A stretch of 64,000 bases of DNA from Capitulum mitella. Its lineage: Eukaryota > Arthropoda > Thecostraca > Pollicipedomorpha > Pollicipedidae. This document shows positions 33,961 through 45,815 of the stretch, in pieces (positions within the stretch are counted from its first letter, which is position 1; each line of letters begins with the position of its first letter). The stretch covers positions 4,315,634 to 4,379,633 of the forward strand of contig CP099853.1 in the NCBI GenBank assembly GCA_030062745.1, written 5' to 3'. Made by a program: the position numbers and the translations under genes. Below the pieces are notes generated by a model. The model saw nothing but the letters and a program-made list of their open reading frames with translations, did no database searches and had not been told where the DNA came from.

Positions 33961-36953
33961 CTTCCGCAATGAAATCAAGCACAACTCTGGTCTATACTTA
34001 GCCCTTGCGCGTGGCGTCTCCGTCTTCCCCATGTTCGGCGGCCCCTGTCTCGGTGTTATACTCACCTGGAAACAGACGGAAAGCGCATTACAACACGGTA
34101 CAGGCCTGCCATATTTGAAGGCATCGCAAATGGCATGGTGACTATTTTGTACGACGCCATGAAAACTAAAAATAAACAGTGAAAGCGAGATCGATGGCTG
34201 ATACCGGACACAAATGCGATCCAGCAAGTGGCACGAAGCTCAGTGCCCGCAGACCAAAACGGGAATGTTGGCGTGACAACACGGCGCCGGAATGCCACGA
34301 TAGGGCTTCCATCTGGTCACAGCACGACGTTCCTCCGGCCTTGCCGTTTCATGCAATCGGCAAACGCCGCCTCGCAAACGAGTCCCCCGCCGATTCACGG
34401 CAGTTGCCAAGGCCGCACAACGGCTGCCTCAGATCTGGAACCAGATTCCCGGACGGCCGCCGATCAAAAGAAACGCGGCGAGCGGTCCCGCGACTGCGGC
34501 GAGCCTCTCTGTTGAACTTGGGCACGAAACCGGAGCCCACTGGAGCACTTTCGCTATCAGAAACACTTGAGATAGCCCGGCGGCCTAATTCGTCTCAGGC
34601 CAAACATCATAGACCCTTTGGGATCCGTCCGTGCCAAACAAGCAACCGATGCCAAACTATGACGGCTCTCTTCAACTCCACATAGCACACATGCGGCAGG
34701 GATCGGCCACAAAGGAGTTTCACTGCCCGACGACGGCAGCAATCACCAGAAATCACCAGCGAGGAAACGAGCGCCACACCCAAACAATGACCCCACGACG
34801 TACCATCCTCCTCCGCAGGGAGCGAGAACCCAACAGCCCTCCTCCTAGCCTGCCCAACAGTGCGGAACAACAGAACCGAGAGACGAGGTCCACCAGGTCT
34901 GCCATTTGATGTTTCAGTTCAACCACCACAAATACGCGAGTGACAACGTGCCTAGATTATTTCGCATGTCGCCTTTAGGCAATTTAGGCCTGAAGGCACG
35001 AATGATGATAGCCTAAAGGCACATGGTGCCTAACGACATATCCACGTCTACACGGCGACGGACAGCACTACTTCACGCCTTTATCATGCTTCGCCTTTGT
35101 GCAATCCCTTCATCAAACAACCAGGTCATGGGAGACAGCTTTCGGCCTCAATCATGGCTATGCTAACCATGCCGGTATGGCTCAAGCCAGACGCAGCGAC
35201 AAGAGGAAATCTCCTCATTTTCCCGATTGTTAACACAGAGAACAAACACCTGCGCGACGTTAGACTGGCCAAGAAGTAACCGCAGCTCTTTCCGAAATCA
35301 CGAACGTGTTCCACGAACTCGTGGAAACCAGCGCGCCGACGTCTCCAGGCAGTCGGCTCGTCCCGCTCCCAGGAAAGAGCCATTCCGTCTGTTTGTGTCC
35401 AGGACTGCCCCAGCCCCCTCAAGGATCAAGGATTGCCGCTTGCTGCGATATGAAAAGACGGCCTGGTAGTGCCCTTGAATATACTCAGTGCACCGCGATC
35501 ACCGAATCCCGACCCCAAGTGTTTACCGAGCCACATGCGACAACGTGCAAATGACCGGCAACACAGCGGGAAAAATCCCAGTACGCCTGGATTGCCCGGG
35601 CACAGCGGCACGCCATTAGCCTCCATTCACCGCCGCCGACCGCTCGCCGAGCACCGTCTATCAATAGTTCGACCCGCGGCCACTCAGCTGGCCACAGAAA
35701 CAAGACGCCGGCGTCGCCATGGCAACGTGCCGAGATCCCGCGAAGCCCAGCGCAGGACGATACCGAAACGAGCCGACCGCCGCCCATCTCGCATAAGCCG
35801 CCCGCAATCTCCGCAAATGGCACAGAAACCATAGAAGCGCATGCATCATTTCTGCGAGATAATGGAGTCCTCTCCCGTGGGCCTATTAGCCGCGGGAACG
35901 GGCCGATAACTTCGCGAGGCCGAGCGTGTCGAATGCGTCCCAACAGCCCGGGAGCACAGCCGGGCAGGACGACGGTGCTCTGGATCGGGCGACATCCGCA
36001 AGCGGGTGACGTCAGCGATAGCCGGGACCATCCAATCGGCGCGCGCCAACGAGGCCCAATTCGGCGGGATTCGCGATCGTGAACGGTGCATTTTCTCCCG
36101 GATACGGCTGCCCGGGCACGACGAAACGCCAACTGCGGGCGGGCAGCCAACGTCCCGACCAGCCCCAAGCGGACCTCCTTAGTAACTCGAAAAGACGCGA
36201 CCTTTTGCCACAAAAGACTTCGGTCAGATCCGAGCGCCGAGCGGACGTAATTTGCGCAATATCAGCAAACGACAACACCCCCATGTCTCAGTGCTCCCAC
36301 ACGAGTCCGATAAGCAAGAAAAGTGGCCAACAGGGAGCTGACCAGCGCAGGACGCTTCATCTCAAAGGGTCCTGGCCACAGCGACGAGGCGGCGGACCCA
36401 GCACCGCTCAGAAAACCCATCCCAACTTTTTAACATGTCATCTCTCCAACTCATCTAAGTTTCGAGTCATTTCGAACCCGAGCGCTTTATTTCGCATTAC
36501 CTGCGAACGGACGTCGACGGCAACTTTCCATTCTGCTAACGCAACGAAAGCCATCCAAGTTCCCCTGACTGCTAAGCCCCGAAAAGTTGCATTTCGTCGC
36601 CTCGAAGATGCACCACACAAAGCCGATTTGCTCTATTTTCGTCCATAACTTATCTAACTTTCAACCGATTCCAAATCTGACTTAAAGAGAAGGCTCTTAA
36701 AGAAAAAGAGAAGGCTCTTAAAGAAAAAAGACAAGGCTATACACACATATATATATCACAACGCTGTCACCACCATCGCTGCCACACACCACATTTGCCG
36801 CAACCCAAGAACGACAGACATGTCTTGGCGTACTGTGACGTGTTGCGCAATTGACGCTGTCCAGGCTACCAGACCAGAATACACATTTGCACTGCCTGTA
36901 ATAGCTTAGGTTTTCGGTACGTTCTTGAGCGCAGGTTACGGAGCGAGTTTACT
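33961..36953. other. Non-coding stretch; one X-box and one long inverted repeat
   Basis: Arms CATGTCGCCTTTAGGC (34965-34980) and GCCTAAAGGCACATG (35011-35025) are inverted copies differing by one base. An RFX X-box lies at 35713-35726. A 21-bp duplication (AAAGAGAAGGCTCTTAAAGA) is at about 36684-36725. No exon was recognised. Confidence 0.6.
35713..35726. promoter_or_regulatory. RFX X-box consensus match 2
   Basis: GTCGCCATGGCAAC is identical to the site at 18102-18115, with partly similar flanks (AGACGCC upstream, a GCCG string shortly downstream). Confidence 0.6.
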
Positions 36954-36957
36954 TTAA

Positions 36958-38055
36958 CCCTCGCCCGTACAGGGCCTTCTGCATAACGCGAACGGATGGG
37001 CGGGGGGTTGGTACGACTCCCTGGGCCATTTTCACACCGTACGTCCTCCAGCGCTGCGAAAAAAACAGCGTGTTGCGCGTGACGAGATTTCGCGACTGGT
37101 ATCTCTTTTTAAGGTCTCGGGTGAACGGATGACCTTCCAGATCGGGCCAAAGGCCAAAAATAGGCACAAAGTGGCACATTTTCGAGTTCAAGCGCAAATG
37201 AACGCCAGAGAATAGCTGATGATGGAACGAAGCGGATATCTTACCGTGCGTCAATCAATTATGAGTGTATCTGTACATCGCATAATCGTATTTTGACCAT
37301 GGAGTCCGATCAAAGTCATGCTAGGTCAACCTAGTCACGTGAAGTCGTCGGCTCAAATGCATGCTGCAGATAAGATGCTGCAGATGAAAGATACTTCAGA
37401 GATGCCGAAGTAGCTGTGTAGATAATAACGGATACTGAAGTAAAATGTAGCATCCCAAGCAACAAGCACTATTGTCGAATAACATATACAGGTCATCTTA
37501 CGCCATCCAATGTCATCTTGAGTCATCCACGGGTATCTACAACCAATGAGGTAGAATGACCTCGGATTAGCTGAAACAGTAACTCAGATGCCTTAAAAGC
37601 GTTTTAAGAGTTGATATCCAACACAAAATCTAATTTTCGGCACGCCGTGGTATTGCAGACTCATCACTCCGCGGCCGACGCCGCTCCGCCAGTCGGGGCA
37701 AGTCAGGCGTTCGCTGCATTGCACCCTCTTTTGAAAAGATACACTGCACCAAATTTACACCACTCGATTCCTTACACCTCAGGCAATCCGAATATGTACG
37801 TTGTTTTGTGATATCCATTTCCTATCGCATTCCCAAAGATAAAAGGTAACGTGTTTCCCGCCGCAGATCATGACCTCAGTTTACACCCTCGAAAATTCCG
37901 GCAGTGAGCATAAGCCTATTGTCTAGGTATTAAGATGCGAAAAGGATGCCCCAGAAGACACACCAAGTTTCAGATGGATCAAACAACCCGTTCGGAAGTT
38001 GTCCTCGGAAAACCTCAGGGGGCTGCATCAACCCCTCGCCCTATACGGGCGAAGG
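36958..38055. mobile_element. TTAA-flanked non-autonomous element, second family
   Basis: It is bounded by TTAA (36954-36957 and 38056-38059). The left end reads CCCTCGCCCGTACAGGGC; the right end, inverted, reads CCTTCGCCCGTATAGGGC, 16 of 18 matching. A second inverted block follows each end (GGGCGGGGGGTTGGTAC against GGGCGAGGGGTTGATGC). Length 1098 bp. No transposase frame is present; the largest open stretches have no known domain. The ends differ from copies A and B, but the TTAA target and the G-rich subterminal layout are shared. Confidence 0.85.
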
Positions 38056-38059
38056 TTAA

Positions 38060-39883
38060 TATATTTTTTTCTCCAACAAGAAGTGTTAAAGTTCGTGCCA
38101 AGCACACACTGGCACCTTCGCAACCGCCCACCGCTCCGATGCCAGTACGAATCACCCGACACGAGATTTTGCCTGTGCGTACTTCACCCATTTAGGACTG
38201 TTGATTTCTGTTGATATTTACGCCCATTGCTGCCGGAATGCAAGGAGGCGTTCGACATCTGATTTCAATGACAGCCGGTCACCACGTGGCCCCTGACGCG
38301 TTCGACGGCTAGGACGTTTTGGAGCAGTAAACAGAAAAAACGACGGCAATGTCGAATGCCACTCGATCGTACAGCACAGGGAAAGCCAGATCCGTCAATT
38401 CTCGAACAGTGTCCATTGCTTCATGTAAACGTCGCAGTTCGCGAACGTCCTTGGTTACCAGCGCCCATGATCGCGTGCAAACCCCACCCCGGTGCGGCGA
38501 GACCGGGCGCCACACAGGTCAACCAAGGGTCAGGCACGGGCAGTCAAGGGTCACGGGGTCAGCGCCGCCGGCGACATGAGCGAGCCATTACGCCGCGGGA
38601 CGCAAGGCCGAGCCGCTGGTGGCTGCAGCGCCACGCTGGAGGTCTGCTGCGTACGACCATTCGCAGGGGGAGGGGGGGTTCAGTGAGGGATGGACAATCA
38701 GGGCCACGGTCTCCCGATTTCTGCTCCGTGGATAACTGGGCAGAGGTGACGGTTCTCCGCCGGGACGCACGGCTTCTTTGGACCATGCCTGGCGTGTTCC
38801 GGAACTGGGAGGTTAAGGAGACGTTCGGGTGTGCGGTATAGAATGTCGTCATCTTGTCAAGACGACCTCCCATCTATGCGTGCATCCAGTTGTTACTGAC
38901 GCAACAAAACTGTACGTTTTTTATCGAAAATGCGAATAATCCATTTGTTTGTGTGTCCGAGTCAGTGTAATGCTTGCTCGTTTCTATGTGTGTGCGTTTG
39001 TGTTGAACATGGGAATATAATCTGCTCGCAAATGTATTCATTATTTTCTGAACATCTAGAAATCCACTGATGTGAATCCGTGCTTTTCCCTAACACTCGT
39101 TTCTGCGAGCTGCATGGATTGTTCTCAGTTTTCGACAGAGAAATGCCCACAAAAATTAGACCACTTCCACGCCTGGGCATGAGAAGTGAAAAAACCGCCT
39201 CAGGTAATCTCAGCCACACAGCACGCCAGATCACCCGCCTGCGCCGCCTAGAGCCAGCTGACTGCCGGCCAGCTGACTGCCGGCGAGGCGCCAACCGCTG
39301 CGGTTCGGCGCGCTGGCAAACATCTGCGCCATTACTGCCGCGCCGCGGCGGGCCCGGAGTGCGGACCGCTGTTCCCGCAGCTGCCGCGCGGGGTCGGCCT
39401 TTTAAGGTCAACTATAACAGCGGCACGACGCCCTGCGGCACCATCAACCGGACCCCCTCCCCCGACGGGCGCCACGCGGGCGCCGCCGGACGCCATTAGC
39501 TGATGGTAATCCAATGCAAAGGAGGATATGGACATGCTGGATCGCTTTCCAGCGCCGGCGCTGGCTTCTACAGCGGATGTTTGTAAACTGGTTTTACATT
39601 TGACGGAAAGGCTCGCCAGGTATGCTGGACAGGCGTTGTCCTCGGCGCGCGTCTGAATGACGGCAAACAATGTCGGCACTGAATCCATCCAAGAAAAAGC
39701 CGCTCTTCTGAAAACGGGTATTCCGTGCTGACACAGCCAGTCCAATGCGCTTCCGTGTACTCATCGGCTTGGAACACGTAAACATTGTTTATGTGTTTCT
39801 GTCGAAGCTGAGTGAGGGGTGCAACACTGATACGTTGAATCAACGACACCATGTTTTCCCGTTGGGCTGAATAGCAGGCAAGC
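38060..39883. other. Non-coding stretch, nothing clear recognised
   Basis: CpG-rich patches lie at about 38480-38660 and 39230-39500. No exon, RNA gene or clean repeat was seen. Confidence 0.6.
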
Positions 39884-39887
39884 TTAA

Positions 39888-41101
39888 CCCTATTCCGGGC
39901 AGGGGGGGGCAGAATCCGCCCCCCCTCGGGTTTTTTGCTTGCCAATTCCAGGCTTTTCAACGCAGCTTCACGAAACTTGGTGACTTTTCCTAGCCATTCT
40001 TTCTACGTGCCGTGGCAAAATTTCAAAATTGTACTTTGCTCAGGGGCGGAGCCAGGCAACGTTTTTGGGAGGCACCTCATGCCATTTTTGGCCATGTTAA
40101 GGGTAAAAGGAAAATGTCTGCCAAAAACAGAGTTTTTAAGATAGAACTTAAAACTTTATATGGATGTATAGCTAAATAGTTGGGCCATGTGCAGATGAAA
40201 TTTTGTTCACCTGAGGTCATTTTACAAGGTCAGGTCAAGGTCAAAAGTCAAAATTTGTTTTTTCGCAATAATTTCGGCGCCGTTCTTTCAAATGCCAAAC
40301 CCGGAACACATATGCCGTAGAAGGGTGCCTTCTACTTGTGTACCAAGTTTCAGCTTGATATCAGGTCGGGTCACGGAGCTATGACCTAAAATGTCAGTGC
40401 GCGTACCCTATATCGCAATAGCCATAAAATGAAATTTTTGAAATAGAGTGAATTCAAATGATTCAAAACGTTTAAAGATAACATTAAATGCATAGGAGAT
40501 CATTCCAAGTGACCCCAAGGTCACTGGAGGTCATTTAAGGTCAAAGGTCACAAGTTGATTTGAGAAACGTGTGACCATGACAGTTCCCCCTTTTTTTATG
40601 TCCCTGGCACCGCCTATGTTAACATTATACAGACATTGTAATGCGATTTGTACTTCTTTAGTATAACATGACTAGCAGAAACCAAAAAATGGTGTTTGCC
40701 TCTTTTGTTCATCCAGTTGTTAGAAAACTAATCCTCCTATTTTTGAAACCCTGTGAACGCCCATGAATTTTCTCAAAATTTCAGATTTGGGAACCCATGG
40801 TAAAAGCCCTATCCATAATCTCTCGATTCATGCCAGTTTCATCGAAATCGGTCCATAAACAACGGAGTTATAAGAAGTCCAAAAGTGCCCCCCATTTTGA
40901 CATTTTTGCCCCTCTGTATCCACAAATTTCGAAATTTTGGAAATTTCTTTTTATAAAAATGTAGTTCACGTCACGGCAAATCGATTGCCGTTTGTTGCGA
41001 TGAAATCGGACGAGTAGTTCTCGAGATCTCACGGGGGGCCGAATCCGCCCCCCCCCCCCTGCCGGGAATCGGCCATACCGTCTAGCCCTCCGGGAATAGG
41101 G
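39888..41101. mobile_element. TTAA-flanked non-autonomous element, piggyBac-type, copy B
   Basis: It is bounded by TTAA (39884-39887 and 41102-41105). Left end CCCTATTCCGGGCAGG; right end, inverted, CCCTATTCCCGGAGGG; each is followed by an inverted G-run with GAATCC. Length 1214 bp, no transposase. Eight AGGTCA half-sites lie in the interior, in two clusters: at 40214-40243 (including AAGGTCAGGTCAAGGTCA, with TCAAGGTCA at 40235-40243) and at 40515-40550 (including the perfect DR1 AGGTCAAAGGTCA at 40538-40550). The terminal repeats match each other better than those of copy A. Confidence 0.92.
40538..40550 (+). promoter_or_regulatory. Perfect DR1 nuclear-receptor motif in copy B
   Basis: AGGTCA-A-AGGTCA is a direct repeat with one spacer base, the site type bound by RXR/USP heterodimers and HNF4. 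Copy A has the same site with one change (AGGCCAAAGGTCA). Confidence 0.5.
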
Positions 41102-41105
41102 TTAA

Positions 41106-42379
41106 AACAAAAAGAGGCATCGCTATGCGACAAAATGCATGTTGTCCGAGCACATCGACTTAAATAAGGACCGCCTCCAAAACCAACGGCCTACACAGAG
41201 CACTGAAGTCTTCTCTGGCACCATGTCCCAGGCGAGCCTTTCGTCGGTAACTGGAGGCACGCGCGTGCCAAACATTCCCACCGGCGTCCGCTCCAATCAC
41301 CATTTGAGCCGCAGTTAACCCGCACCCGACGCGTGGCAAGCCCTCGGCGTTCTCCGGGAGCAAAGGTCACCGGCACAGGTCAAGGATGCTGCTGGGCCCC
41401 GACCCACGCGGGTCTGGGGCGGGGGATGTGGTGGCAAGGAAAGCTCGCAAGTTAGTGCTTGGCTGTGTTTGTCACGGTGGAATAACCTCGCTCGGTCGGC
41501 CACACGACGGTTGGGACGATCGCCTGGAGCCACACTGCCACACTTTATACTCAGTGTTCATCCCACCTTCAGAACATGGCTTTCCAAGACGGGAAGCGGG
41601 TCAGACGGTCGAACGACTCCGTCTGACAGCCACCAAGCTCGGCCAAGGTCGGCTGCTATAAAGCTCGATCATGTAACCGTTCAACAAAAAACCCCAACAC
41701 AGTCTATTTTCTTTCACAGCCCGAAACCCTGCGACAACCAGCAACCAGCAAAGCCACACAACCAGCACATCCATAACGGTTTCCGAAAGTCTATTTCCGT
41801 CAGCTTTATGCAACTTCTGGAAGCCCGGCAACAGCTAGTCCCTATCCTCCACTAACAAGGATCATGATCACGGCACAGCTCTACCCACATGTCTTGAGCT
41901 CACGTTCCGGTAGCGCCAGATACAACATCACCATCAAAGTCCAGAACCAGGCATATATCCCGAAGAATTCTTTTGCAGGCAAGACACAAGAGACACAGAG
42001 CCTAACCTACTTGGCTTAAGAACCGGTTCGCGTGGCTTACTATCAGTACACGTCGTTGAAAATTGTCCAGACATGACATTAATGTGGTAAACACCATGAG
42101 CCATCTTCATCAACCATGAGCGCGCACAACCACACGACCAGAAATGTTCGTAATGTAACGATACGAGACAGAAAAGTAGGAATACGTAAAAAAATAGAGC
42201 AAAACAAAACTGGAGATCGTGAATTCTTACGTCTTCACATACTGCTGTCTTCATCTCATACTGTCTTCACCTACATCCCACATCAGGGTACGGCTGAGAG
42301 AACCTTCACCTCATGAACCAATCGCTGATAACCGCATCAGGCAACGAGAGCACCCGACAGACAGTTACGAACCAACCGA
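41106..42379. other. Non-coding stretch, nothing recognised
   Basis: Ordinary unique-looking sequence without a clear repeat, exon or RNA gene. Confidence 0.6.
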
Positions 42380-43015
42380 GACTACAGAGGCTCTAGTCTC
42401 TGTCAGTTCCACTCTGTCGGCTCTAGTCTATCGGCTTTAGTCCCTGTCCACTCCAGTCTCTGCAGATTAAGTCTCCATCAGATCCACCCTCTGTCAGCTC
42501 TAGTCTCTATCGGCTCTAGTCTCTTTCGGCTCCACTCTCTGTCGGTTCTATCCTCTGTCGGTCCACTCCAGAGTCGAGAATTTGGTTTCTGATCTTGGTG
42601 TCAAGGTATAATTCTTGTCTTGGAGTACAAAATTTCGAAAACAGTAATGCTGGTTTAGGTTGGAATTCTTGGTGTGTCAGTTATGACATCATGCCTGATT
42701 CTTATTGAATGGAGACAGTCATTTGCTTGCAGTTAAGAATCTCAGCATGGTTATAGTGTGACTTTTGATGCAGGCACAGGATCGGACTTTTGGGGTAAAA
42801 CTTTCGGTGTTTTCCATCACCAGAAAAAACACCTTTTCCAGTCTTGGTCAGCTCTCTGTCGGTTCTAGTGCCTCTCGGCGTCCGTCTCCATCGGCTCCGT
42901 CTCTACCGCTCCTGGTCTCTGTTCGGCCCAATTTCCGTCGGTTCCAGTCGCCATCGGCTCCAGCCCTGCCCGCCTCGGTCTCCGTCCGCTCCGGTCCATC
43001 AGTTCTGGTCCGGAT
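42380..43015. repeat. Degenerate CTCTGTCGGCTCTAGT minisatellite, split by the 280-bp repeat
   Basis: Units of about 17-18 bp (CTCTGTCGGCTCTAGT, CTCTATCGGCTCTAGT, CTCCGTCTCCATCGG) occupy 42380-42575 and 42847-43015. The intervening block is the dispersed repeat listed separately. Confidence 0.8.
42579..42846 (+). repeat. Dispersed repeat of about 280 bp, copy 2, inside a minisatellite
   Basis: This is the homologue of 14284-14574 in the same orientation. It is flanked on both sides by CTCTGTCGGYTCTAGT-type minisatellite units (42380-42575 and 42847-43015), which indicates that it inserted into, or was captured by, that array. It starts AATTTGGTTTCTGATCTTGG and ends CACCTTTTCCAGTCTTGG. Confidence 0.88.
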
Positions 43016-43559
43016 CGATGGGCACCAGCGGCACCAGCGGCACCAGCCCGGCCGGCGGCGCGTGGGCGCCGTCGGCCGCCCCGCCCGGGGAGTGAACGCA
43101 GCGATCGCCGGCCGCCACACCGGCTGTTCATTAGCGCGTTGCCGCCGAGCGAGGCCGACGTCGAAAACAAACCGGCGACGGCCGCAGACTGGGTCTGCGA
43201 ACCTGGCGCGCATTACCGCCAGTGGGCCTGGCGTGATTTCGTTTTGTCCGTCGGTTCAAATCGCATCGCCTCCTCCCCCAAAAGTTTGGGGCAAGCGATG
43301 ACAAAACGGCCTTTCAGCACTACCACACAAAGGGGTGAAAAGAAATTGGACAACATAAAGCAAGGCATCTACTGGTGTAACCAAGTTAGGAAGTTGTGTT
43401 AAACCGTCCGTAGACTCCGAAATAATCCAAATTCATCCCTCGACAGGATCTGAACGCGTCACTGCACGATTCGTCGGCCGCTTTCCACGCGCTGACGCCG
43501 CCTCTGACATCGCGAGCACGCCCAACACGGCCGGGGCGCAGGCCACATGATCCGTGCAG
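43016..43559. other. Non-coding stretch
   Basis: A short GGCACCAGC triple repeat lies at 43020-43050 and a CpG-rich patch runs to about 43220. Nothing else was recognised. Confidence 0.6.
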
Positions 43560-43990
43560 AACGGCCGTAAACAGACGGCAGACTCTGCCGGCAGAATCTG
43601 CCCATCCCGGCAGAGTCTGTCCGCTCGGGCACAGCAGAACTGACGAGCGAGGCGCCAACCGCCCGGGCTGCCGAACGTGGCAGATTCTGCCGCCAGACCC
43701 GGCAGACGGGGGCAGAACGATCCAGACTCGCAAATAGAAGCAGATTCTGCCGCCCAAGGCACATTCTGTCGTCAGAGACGGGGCGGAAGAGGGCAGAACC
43801 GTCGAGACTCGCGAACAGCGGCCGATTCTGCCATCTGAGACGCGGCAGACGGGCAGAATCGTCCAGACGCACAGGCAGAGGCCGAGGCTGCCGCCTGCCG
43901 CGCGGCAGACAGGCAGAACCGTCAAGACTCCCAAGCAGAGGCAAATTCTGTCGTCTGCTCAGCGGCAGACCGGGACAGAACTATGACTTC
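43560..43990. repeat. About 61-bp minisatellite with GGCAGA-TCTGCC dyads
   Basis: Units contain GGCAGATTCTGCCGYCAGAC followed by CGGCAGACGGGCAGAA and TCGTCCAGACTCGC. The first half of each unit is a dyad (GGCAGANTCTGCC), so single strands could fold. About five diverged units are visible from 43690 on, with a compressed start at 43565-43620. The minus strand is open for 182 codons across the array; this is taken as an artefact. Confidence 0.85.
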
Positions 43991-45409
43991 TGCCGGCGGG
44001 TCTGCATGGAGCAGAGAGCATACATCAGCCGAGTTCGACCCACCATCGGGGTAACCAACGGCCTTCAAAAGAAAAACAAAAAAAGCGGCGCTGACATTGT
44101 GGTGTTAACATCCTGTATCCATTTCGGATGTACGCGTTGGCCACATACAATGCACTACTAGTTCCCGTTTTTGTGTCCGACGTCTGGTTGAAAAAGAGCA
44201 AACTTATTGCCCAATCTGCTACCGCGAACTACGCTCGATACGTGCAATGCGAATTGACAAAGGACAACGGACAGATGCACGCCTTTGGAGTGCATATGTT
44301 CGAGTGCACCCGCCGCCCGTGGAAGGTCTGGCGGTCCTCCACACCGGCTGAAGCTGAAGCTGAAGAAGATGACGAGCAAACGCGAGAAGGCCGCGCCAGA
44401 CCAGCCGACCGTAAATCATGAGGTCAGGTCCGATCAACACTCGCGTCACTTCCGTTCGAACATGTGTACCGTGCAACGTGCACGACGCAGCGGATTCGAC
44501 CCACAAGGGGCCGCGATGGCCGGCTCTGCCAACTCGCCGCCAGCGAAACATATGCTCAGCGCCTTTGCCCTGAAGATGGAATGCGGCCCCATCTCGCGGC
44601 GTGATATCGAATACCGAAACAAGATGATCTCCCTCAATCTGGCCGCGATGATGCATCTTATGGTTTGATCTCGACCATTTTTGGTCGACCTCGGACCAAA
44701 ACAGGCTTGACTACGCGACGGCGTGATGTTTCGGCCCAAACATGGCCGGGCGAAATGTTGGACAGCGGTCCCGCAGCTTACATGAATAACTCATGTTTTT
44801 GCCTGCGGTGTATCAACTGCCACGCGGCTTACGTCGGCGTCCCGTTCGCCGACCCAAGAAAAACCCTCCCACCTACTCCAACGCAATCAGGGCCAACGGC
44901 CGCTGCTCTCTACGCCGCGCCACTTTACACAACAAACCTGAATTCACGTCCCCTGACACAGGGGCGTGCACTCCACTGCAAACCGTGCAGTTCCGGCACC
45001 AGGCGCCGAGCTTTTGCAGCAGCCCTCGCCCGGACAGCTCGTTACGGGGATGACATAAGCGCAGCTATCACAGCCGGCGATCACCGGGAAAACTGGTTAC
45101 ATTTCCATGCCGTCAATCTGCTCGCCCCCCCCCCCGCGCCCGCTGGCCTGCCGAACCAGTCCGTGGGGGGAGTCGGTTCGACCAGCCAGACGGGTCCCGT
45201 CCCGCGACGGGACCCGGCGGCTGGGTCCCTCTCCCCGCAGCCGTCCGGGAGGGGGGACCCAGCGGATCTCGCCCTATTGGGGAGGGGCAGCTCCGCGAAT
45301 CAGCCCTGCATGACAAGGCCGGAAAGCCATCCGGGCCCAGGCAGACCTCCAACGGCGGCCCCTCCCTCCCTGCCCGCCGCGCCGGTGCCGACCGCCGCAG
45401 GCGAGGCTT
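43991..45409. other. Non-coding stretch with two G+C hairpins
   Basis: The hairpin at 45191-45216 and a near-perfect one at 45221-45262 lie in a CpG-rich segment (45120-45410). Upstream, several modest open frames at 44128-45423 have no recognisable domain. Confidence 0.6.
45191..45262. repeat. Pair of consecutive G+C-rich inverted repeats
   Basis: CGGGTCCCGTC (45191-45201) and GACGGGACCCG (45206-45216) are perfect 11-bp arms with a 4-nt loop. CTGGGTCCCTCTCCC (45221-45235) and GGGAGGGGGGACCCAG (45247-45262) pair with one bulge. Both hairpins contain GGGTCCC. Confidence 0.9.
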
Positions 45410-45815
45410 GTGCTCGATTCTGAATGGATTCGAATCGATTCGAAGCGGTTCAGAATCCATTCAGTAATTTAGCACTGTTGTGAATCAGGATTAAAACTGA
45501 TTCCGCTCAAAACTGCAGTCATGAATCGCCTCATGGTGCACAGAATTCGTGAAACGATGCACTAGAAAAATGTTTCAAAACACAATGGCAGTACCCATAT
45601 CACTCAAAAACTCATGAAAAGACTTTTCCATAGTTCACATTTCACTACTCATCTGACAACCAAACTGCACATTTAAACCAATGCGCATATTCAGCATGAA
45701 TGTGAATCATGACTGAATCGACTCACTTAAAAACACGCCGCAAATCTGGGTCAAAATCGTTTCCCGAATCCGAGGGCCAGGCGGCGAATCGATTCGCTTC
45801 CACTGAATCATGCAC
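45410..45815. repeat. GAATCNATTC-rich segment, site 2
   Basis: The left end reads GATTCGAATCGATTCGAA and the right end GCGAATCGATTCGC, with A+T-rich sequence between and an AGCACTGTTGTGAATC string near 45470. It resembles site 1 (33640-33960) in motif content only; a degraded hAT-type element is possible. Confidence 0.4.

Noticed and set aside
34062-34298. Minus-strand donor CCAG/GTGAGTATA as end of the missing first exon
   Set aside because: The frames leading to it do not resemble the region before VPFPP in calcineurin A, and the same bases also read as an acceptor.
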